From Bimastos eiseni (lineage: Eukaryota > Annelida > Clitellata > Crassiclitellata > Lumbricidae), in assembly GCA_959347315.1 (NCBI GenBank), contig OY365810.1:11800013-11864012 (forward strand): DNA of 64,000 nt, read 5' to 3'. Below are positions 57,401-64,000 of the stretch, one piece after another; position 1 is the stretch's first letter, and every line of letters begins with the position of its first letter. Under the pieces are notes generated by a model, which saw only the letters and a list, made by a program, of their open reading frames with translations, was not told the DNA's origin and made no database searches. The translations under genes and the position numbers were made by a program.

Positions 57401-59303
57401 ACTCAGTCCAAGATATCTACAAACCACCTACATCTAAATAATATATAAAATAAAGATGATTGCGTGACATCATGTAACGTAGCAGACATCAATCAGACAG
57501 GTAGGCCTAAAGTGGCCTAAGTACCAGATTATTAGGCTGCGTGTCATTGGCGTCATCTATTGCAGTGCTTCGCAAACTTTCAGAACTGACTCGTACTGCA
57601 TAGAGTTGCTTCCCTCCTGCTGCTGATGTGTGCCTGAAAAATCGATATTCGGGGACTTCGAATTAAAAAACTATACTTTTAATGTATCAAGTCAATGAAG
57701 TTTCGACTTGAGGGCACAGAAACAGCTACAGCGACTCCGGGGACTATACAGCACACTTACTATAATCTTCAAATAACTGCATTCATTCATGTATGCAAGC
57801 AATTTTATTTTACTGTTAATAAGTATTTTCTGCTAAGCCTCGGAATGAACTTGAACGTAGGCTACATTAGTAGTTGCAGTTTAGCGACACTGTGACAACG
57901 AAGTCTAGCAGCGTCACCCTCCTCCTTTATCCAGGTATGGGACTGGCACTCTCAGAGCGCAGACAGTGTAGGATACTTGAACATAAATTTTCACAGAATA
58001 CAATAATTCAGGCAAATGCGATCTTATTCCACTAGCAGAACTAGGATAATAAACATTCTTAACATCTCTTCTTATCTTTGACGTTGTAACGACTTCAATC
58101 ACATGCACCATAGCCATTCTTCGGGCAAGACAGCTTCATTCCACAGCAGCCTAAAATTAATTCCTTCTCTTCCTCTTCCTTTACTCTCCTCATCTTTAAT
58201 CACATGCACCATAGCCTCAAATTCCTCCCAATGTCCAACTAGAACCCACGCTACTGTCCTTTAAGCTTAAACTATACTCCGTCTTATTATACGTCACTCT
58301 CGGCTGGAAATAACTTGAATTCTCTTCGCTCATCAATTGTGACAATGTAGGAGGCACAGCCTAGTAAGCTCATTTAAGATTAGTTAACTCGTATGACTAT
58401 ATACATTAAAATCTACTCGTTACATCATATAAATATGCGCTATGCTATTGTATATCATGCTGCTATGGGTGGCCCTGTCAGCGGGAGGATATCCCGTAGG
58501 GCCTTCCCTTGTAACTTACCATTATTCGATGATTATTAATTTTTTATTTTATATGTTTATTATGTTACAAGTCATTGAGTCAATTGATTTGGTTTGGTTA
58601 CAATAAAATTATCGTTATCGTAATCTCTCCCTCACTCATTTCTATTGCAGCAAACCACTCTTAATGTCTCATATTTTCCTTTCTTATCCTTCTTCTTCTG
58701 CGATGTTGGATTTATTTTGTGCGCTGAACAACAAAGGCGGATTCATGGTCCCATTAGGAGTGGAGTGCTGTAATAGAAATGAGTGAAGGAGAGACGAGGA
58801 GAGTAAGGGAAGAGGACGGAAAGGAGAGAAACCGAGATATTAAATAATTTTCTGATAAACGAGTGGTTGCCTGACCTGTCAACACCAATGATTGATAACA
58901 TGGATACGGACGACTTGGATGCCAATGACGTCCAGAAGCTGTTCAGCTTACAGAAGAAGCTTCCATAGGACCAGCTGGGGCGGATGGCGGACATGGCGGA
59001 AGTCCAAGTACCTGTCAGCATCAGACCAAGGTCAGAGACGGCCAGGCAGCAGATGAACATCCGGGTCACCAGAGTCTGACCTTTGTTGCCGCCCTTGCCG
59101 TGACCTATGACCCCGACTGCGATGACCAACAGGTTTCCACTGACTCCCACCACAAATATCGTCCACAAAATGGCTGCCTTGGCATAGTTCGCCATGTCTG
59201 AGGGAATCGACAGAGAGTGAGGCGACGTACGGTTGGCTTCTGCCAATCTCCAGAAGGTCAAGTTCGGGCCAGTAGTAGTATTCATGCTAGGCTCTGAATT
59301 CAT
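54437..59303 (-). CDS. Class A (rhodopsin-like) GPCR, three exons, 341 residues
   Basis: Minus-strand exons are 58876-59303 (TM1-3), 57122-57416 (TM4-5) and 54437-54739 (TM6-7). Junctions are AG|GTCAGG to TTTGTAG|A (phase 2) and AAG|GTAAGC to ATATAG|GTG (phase 0). Exon 1 has three N-glycosylation sites (NTT, NLT, NRT), 'SGNLL' in TM1, 'AVSDL' in TM2, the conserved Cys before TM3 and 'GVDR'. The next exon supplies the Y, so the DRY motif is rebuilt by splicing ('DRYLGL'). Exon 2 has the partner Cys in extracellular loop 2. Exon 3 has TM6 with 'SCLPFQ', lacking the usual Trp toggle, then 'NPIVYGF' in TM7 and a short tail. It is a seven-helix plasma membrane receptor. The ligand is not recognisable. 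A CR1-like LINE occupies intron 2. A close tandem paralogue lies at 63005-64000. Confidence 0.9.
54890..56480 (+). pseudogene. CR1-like LINE, 3' part with TGATT tail
   Basis: 54905-55138 encodes 'GVPQRSNLGPTLFLIHINDL' and the catalytic 'LFADDTNLF'. 55245-55535 continues 'GVYVDQFVTWKPHINYI' to 'KKAVKI'. After a frameshift 55500-55860 gives 'RNLQIGLFVYRF' and 'STGPLVWNALPAAVRNS'. A roughly 600-base 3' UTR follows, ending in CAATAAATTTGATT and (GATT)n at about 56463-56480. It is 5' truncated, with stops and frameshifts. It lies in intron 2 of the GPCR on the opposite strand. Confidence 0.85.
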
Positions 59304-59309
59304 ACTCTT

Positions 59310-62300
59310 GTTTTGCTCGGTAATGAGAATGGAATTGTGTATTGTTACTGCAAATCGTTGTTATTCCTAGCCTTGTGTTTTAAAATAGAGACTTCATCAG
59401 CCGAAACGTTCATCATTTATTTGTAATGGAAATTTAACTTCTCGTCTTGATTATATATATATATATATATCGTTATTTGCAATGTCTTATTTTAAATAAA
59501 CTAACATTTGAAGTCAAATAATGATCCACTGCATGACTTAAAATAACTATGCAACATATAGGCCTATGTGGATAAACTGTTACATTTCCTCCATACTATT
59601 GAGCAACACACTTGGACGCATTGACGCGATATATAGGCCTATGTTTAGATTTGGGTTTAGGTTTTGTGTAGGCCTGATGTTTAATTATTTCCTGTATTTG
59701 CGATGCATTTGAATATCTGATAACTAAACGATATGTTAAGGAGTTCACGTCATGGTGACACTTCCTCTATAAGTAAGAAACAATTCATGAGTTAGTGAAA
59801 CTGTTGAATCTAGGCCTACATGCATTTGCATGCAATTTAATTATTTTAGTTGTCAAAACGAAACACGTATGTCATCAATTTGTGTCTCAGCAACGCGGTC
59901 AATAGCTCATTTAATTTGCTTAAAACTGCAACATACCGTCGAGAAGTAAATTTATTTTAAGACAATGCGGTTTAGTTATTTGGTTTGGAAGCCCGTTGCT
60001 ACATTTTTTCGAATTTAAAATAAAGCAGAAATTAAATGACAACTGTGTCCGCGTAGTCGTTTTAATTATCCTGAAACCCAAAGTAACGAACAAGCCTGCA
60101 TGTACCTGTACCTGTGGGCCCATGCATTAATCGAGCGTGGTCAGTGCAAATAAGCCTGTGAGATAGTTTTATAAATCGAAGCAAACGATTTGAAAATAAA
60201 CAACTGCTCAGACCCAGTTCTGCTCAAATCCTGTGCTATGTACATGTAGCTGACTTCTGGGTAGCCTACATGTATTATCTAAAATGTCCAACAGTGTTCG
60301 TTCTAGGTAGCATTCGCCTACCTGTACACATCCAACAACTCTCCTCGTTTATCTCCCGTGGTTGAACGCCACATTCTGAGGCTCACCATTCTCTGCATGC
60401 AGACTAAAAGCCTAGAACACGTTTCATAAATGACTCCATCGCAAATAAAAATTTCAGAAAACTAATCTAGGCATCGCTAGTTCTTCGTCATAAGTGGGGC
60501 TAGATTTACAATGTTATAACAAACTGCAGATAAAATGATCTAGGTTAACTGACCGAGCATTGACTGTTGATGCGTATTCATACTTCGCGCTTTGGCATCT
60601 GGTATCAAGAAGTGCAAATGGACTCAGAGACATGTACGCACGCCACTTATCCGAAAAGCCGGCAATAAAAATGTGATTCTACCTGCAGTAGGCATATAGA
60701 TCTATAACATAGTGCAACAGAACACTTGTACACACAACGGGTGTCTAAGTCTTGTGAGTCTCGATCAGCGATCATGTTCCCTACGAAGCTATTAGTCAGA
60801 GGTAAGAAATGTGTATTTAATGTCTGAGAAAATGAAAAGCAATTTGCAATGAGTGCAGAATGATGCATTTGAATCGTAAACGATGCTCATTCGTGGAACA
60901 ACGAAGCTCTAATAATAATAGTATGATCTCAGTTATGCTCCTTGCATTACATCGGAGTAAAATAGCATCGAAAAATCGATATAGGCCTAGAGGCCTACTG
61001 AACGTGGAAGGTAAGGACGAGAACAGCGTAAACGATACCCTGGGTGTTCGAATGAGTGTTTAGGTGTATGTGTGTTTAGCCGTACATGTAGGTGTATGTG
61101 TGTTTAGCCGTACATGTAGGTGTATGCGTGTGTGTGTTCTATCACTCTCTAGCACACAGTACGGGACGTTTATGCGCCCGCGCTGATCTTCTGTTTGGGA
61201 AATCAGATACATGTTTGCAAGTTCGTGATTTGGAGGAAGAAGCAGTCTAGCACCGTAAAAGGCTTGTTATTGATACGAGTTCAGATTCTCAAGGCATTGC
61301 GTGTTCTATTGCCCTTTCCTTGTTCGATCAAATTTTCTAAGCAACAGATAGAACTAAGTTAATTGCATTGGATTACAAAACATACTTGACAGAAAACTGC
61401 ACTGAAATGCAAAGAAAATTCGAGGAATTGAGAAAGCATCGATCAGAGTTAGGCTTAAGCACTTTTTAGCTAAAAAGTTTAATTTTTTACCTGAATGCAA
61501 CAATTATTACAAGTCAAGAGTTTAACCGACATTTTAAAGCATGATCGATATTGTAGTTGAGATGAAACAGATTGAAAAAGACATCTGGGAAAGACTAATT
61601 AAACTACACTAGCAGATCATTGGCAGATCCTCACATTCGTGGACCACGTGATTTATCCATTGCTAGTAGATGACTCAGGTAAGTATGTAAGTGTGTTAAA
61701 TATGTTTTTGTTACAATTTCCATGTTTTAGTTGATTAAATGGACGATAGGTACAAGAATTTTATTGACGGATCATGGTCCATGATATTTTAAATACTACT
61801 TCTTCAAAGATTTCAGTACGGAATATGATGCATTACTTTGTGTAACCGTTACATAATAGGCAACCGTAACGTTACGAACGGTTCGGCACTGTCGGCAGTC
61901 CACCTAATTTAAAAATGTGTAACTGGTGGGCTTCAATTGTAATTACTTAAATAGAGACAACACGCTCCAGATGTGTGTCGTCTTTAACTTAATCCAGCCT
62001 TGAGGTGGACCTGTGGAATAATGAACTATTGTCCAGGATAAGTTTCACGTGTTACTCGCCCCGGAGTCACAACTTTATTTTACTGGATAAAGATACAAAA
62101 AACTTCATACCTAGGGCATTGTACAAAAGCATATACTATCATGAATCATCTAAAGAAATCTCAAACTAACTGACTTTATGATTCGGCGTAGGCTTACATG
62201 TAACTGTAACTGTCTAAATATTAATCTGTAGGCCTACTTATCATAACCATTGTAACAAGCTGCGTTTTGACAGCATGATATCTGAATAAACAAAAATTGA

Positions 62301-63000
62301 TTGATTGATTGACTCGGTAATATAATTTGGCGCTTTGGTTCGTGATTGTTTCTGGCTTTATTGGCCAACAGTAGAACAGTAAAATCATGTTCTTTGAAAG
62401 TTCCAAACTTCTGTTCCTGGCGGTGAAGCCTAGGTAATGCTGGTTATATGCGACGTCTGAGTTGTTGTGGTTTTCAAGTAAGCCCATCTTCCAAATATCG
62501 GATTACAGAATATCTGTACAATGTATACAATAAATAAATACATATGTGATATCATTCAGTATAGCTAATGGTAATAACCGATACTTCACAACAAACGCAT
62601 TGGTTGAAAGTAAATGAACAAGCTATTTCACCCGGACTGACTGTATCAGAAATACATTTTCTTAATAAATGTTTTTGATATTACTTAAATTGAGTAGCGC
62701 TCTATCAACGATCAAATCAGACTTCCCGTCCACAGAAATTCCGGGCCTCTAGACGGAGAAATTCTGAATTCACATACAAGTAAAATAATCATCGCCCTTT
62801 TTAACAAGAGCAAGGTAGGCAATGAATTGTTAGTTGCAAAGATTCATTTGCAGACTTTAAATATAGTCATAGGATCATCCGTAAGCCTGTGATTTTACCT
62901 GGAGCCAATGCAATTTACCCACAGGCAAGTTTTGCTTTGAAACAAAACTAGTTTGACTCATGCAGTTAAATAAAGAAACACTTAGGCTTATAGATAATAA
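59310..63000. other. Intergenic stretch between the two GPCR genes, no gene seen
   Basis: AT-rich, with TAGGCCTA-rich words, a short (TA)n run near 59452-59471, a 28-bp tandem repeat at 61063-61132 and a short (TTGA)n run near 62298-62312. I find no supported exon on either strand. The promoter of the 54.4-59.3 kb receptor should lie just right of 59303. Confidence 0.5.
61063..61132. repeat. 28-bp tandem repeat, 2.5 copies
   Basis: The unit GGTGTATGTGTGTTTAGCCG plus TACATGTA is repeated at 61063, 61091 and, in part, 61119. Confidence 0.85.
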
Positions 63001-63004
63001 TAGG

Positions 63005-63026
63005 CTAACTATTATTATCTATTTTC

Positions 63027-63095
<69 letters not shown>

Positions 63096-64000
63096 TGTAT
63101 TATTATTATTATCATTACTCTTATTATCAAATAAGCGTAATCGAAACACACCTGATCCAACGTAGCTCTCATTGGCTTCCACATGAATCCATAGACAATA
63201 GGGTTGATGCAGGAATTCAGATTGGCAAGTATGAACAGCGGTGACATCAACGAAATTGCTTCAAATCTGTTCGAACCCCAAGCAAGATACAACAAATTGA
63301 CCTGAAATGGCATCCAACCGATGACAAACACGGCTACAATCACGGTACACATCCGCGCCACCTTGCGAGAAGCGGTGTTATCATTACTCTGTTGTCCCGA
63401 CGGCATTACCTAAAAACAAAATACAGAGAATACATGTACATGTATGTAGTAAAGTTAATTAGTCATTATATTCGACATTCAGAAGCAGATATAGGAAGTT
63501 AAAGTACACAGGTCCCCTCTTAAAATACAAATACGAATCAGGACAGAAACGACAAAAGGCATTTTAGAGCGTGCAAAATTTGGCAGCTCTGGTTATTATT
63601 ATGCCCTAGAGCCTGGATGTCAAACAAGTCTATTCTCTGTCTTAAGATCATACACAATTGAAATTGCTAAAGAATTTTCTCCAAAGAATCTGTATAATCT
63701 GCATTGTTCACGGCAGTATGGTCAAACAGCAACCCACATCAAACTGATGCTCATAGAAGTGTGAAAAGCAACAGAGATTCAATATCGCGGGATGCTAAGC
63801 AATAAGCACAGTTTAATGAACTACAGTAACTGACTTTTTTCTTTGAGAAGTACATCCTGTACCATATTCCGAAGTACGACGCCAGCGTCACTGCCAGAGG
63901 AACGTAGAATAGAGAGATCTGAGCAATGAGTGTATATATTGCCTGTGAAAGGTCATCCACGCCTGTCGTCGTGCACCACTGAAACGTGGGACTGTAACGA
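63005..64000 (-). CDS. Second class A GPCR, partial (exons 2-3), tandem paralogue
   Basis: The visible part of exon 2 is 63835-64000 (runs off the window), ending AAA|GTCAGT; exon 3 is 63005-63409 after TTTTTAG. They encode the loop 2 Cys ('CTTTGVDDLSQ'), TM5, TM6 with 'GWMPFQ' and TM7 with 'NPIVYGF'. Over most of exon 3 the protein is nearly the same as the receptor at 54.4-59.3 kb, so this is a recent tandem duplicate. Unlike its partner it keeps Trp in TM6. After 'DQVCFDYAYL' the frame runs into a genomic (ATT)n repeat and would add an Ile-rich tail of about 30 residues before the stop at 63005. The first exon (TM1-3, including DR of DRY) must lie beyond the right edge. Confidence 0.85.
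63023..63126. repeat. (ATT)n microsatellite inside GPCR exon 3
   Basis: About 100 bases of ATT with some ATC. Read on the minus strand in the receptor frame it gives a run of isoleucines. Confidence 0.9.

Overview
The window is eukaryotic, AT-rich and mostly non-coding. It has small split genes with GT/AG introns and many simple repeats and transposon relics. Short words such as TAGGCCTA and TACATGTA recur throughout. With the LINE and SINE types present, this suggests a marine deuterostome invertebrate, perhaps an echinoderm or a relative. That placement is inference; no marker gene fixes the species. A 200-base N run (39146-39345) shows this is an assembled scaffold.

Positions 2.6-43 kb hold the most interesting content: a plus-strand tandem family of small secreted cysteine-rich proteins that I do not recognise. 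Copies start at 2705, 8276, 15207, 24450 and 31052. Exon 1 encodes a signal peptide and a short domain ending in a conserved 'IQW(Y/F)' stretch. Exon 2 encodes a core with a CxxC pair and a 'FGPC.G(I/V)T' end. In copies 2-5, exon 3 begins with CxC and continues as a short Thr- or Pro-rich mucin-like tail that differs strongly between copies. The four three-exon copies share eight mature cysteines. TATA-like boxes lie about 55-65 bases before each ATG. Between and after the copies lie broken relics (about 28.7-29.9, 40.87-40.99, 41.8-43.1 kb) and a non-coding block present about three times, as expected of birth-and-death evolution by unequal exchange. Introns carry LINE, SINE and MITE insertions, some datable by comparing paralogous introns.

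The repeat landscape is heavy: a 14-bp minisatellite (1.9 kb), CATA/TACA arrays (12.1 and 13.4-14.5 kb), a 2.1-kb GGATATAT... array (20.3-22.4 kb), three tRNA-derived SINEs, several CR1-like and RTE-like LINE fragments, an unusual non-LTR retrotransposon remnant (34.6-37.2 kb), and several inverted-repeat elements.

From 46.9 to 48.05 kb (minus strand) there is an intact intronless RING-finger/NHL-type beta-propeller protein. At 54.4-59.3 kb (minus) a complete three-exon class A GPCR of 341 residues has its DRY motif split by an intron, and a CR1-like LINE sits in its second intron. A second, very similar GPCR enters at the right edge (63.0-64.0 kb, minus, first exon beyond the window). The two are tandem duplicates. 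The stretches 22.4-24.3, 48.1-49.9 and 59.3-63.0 kb show no gene I can support.
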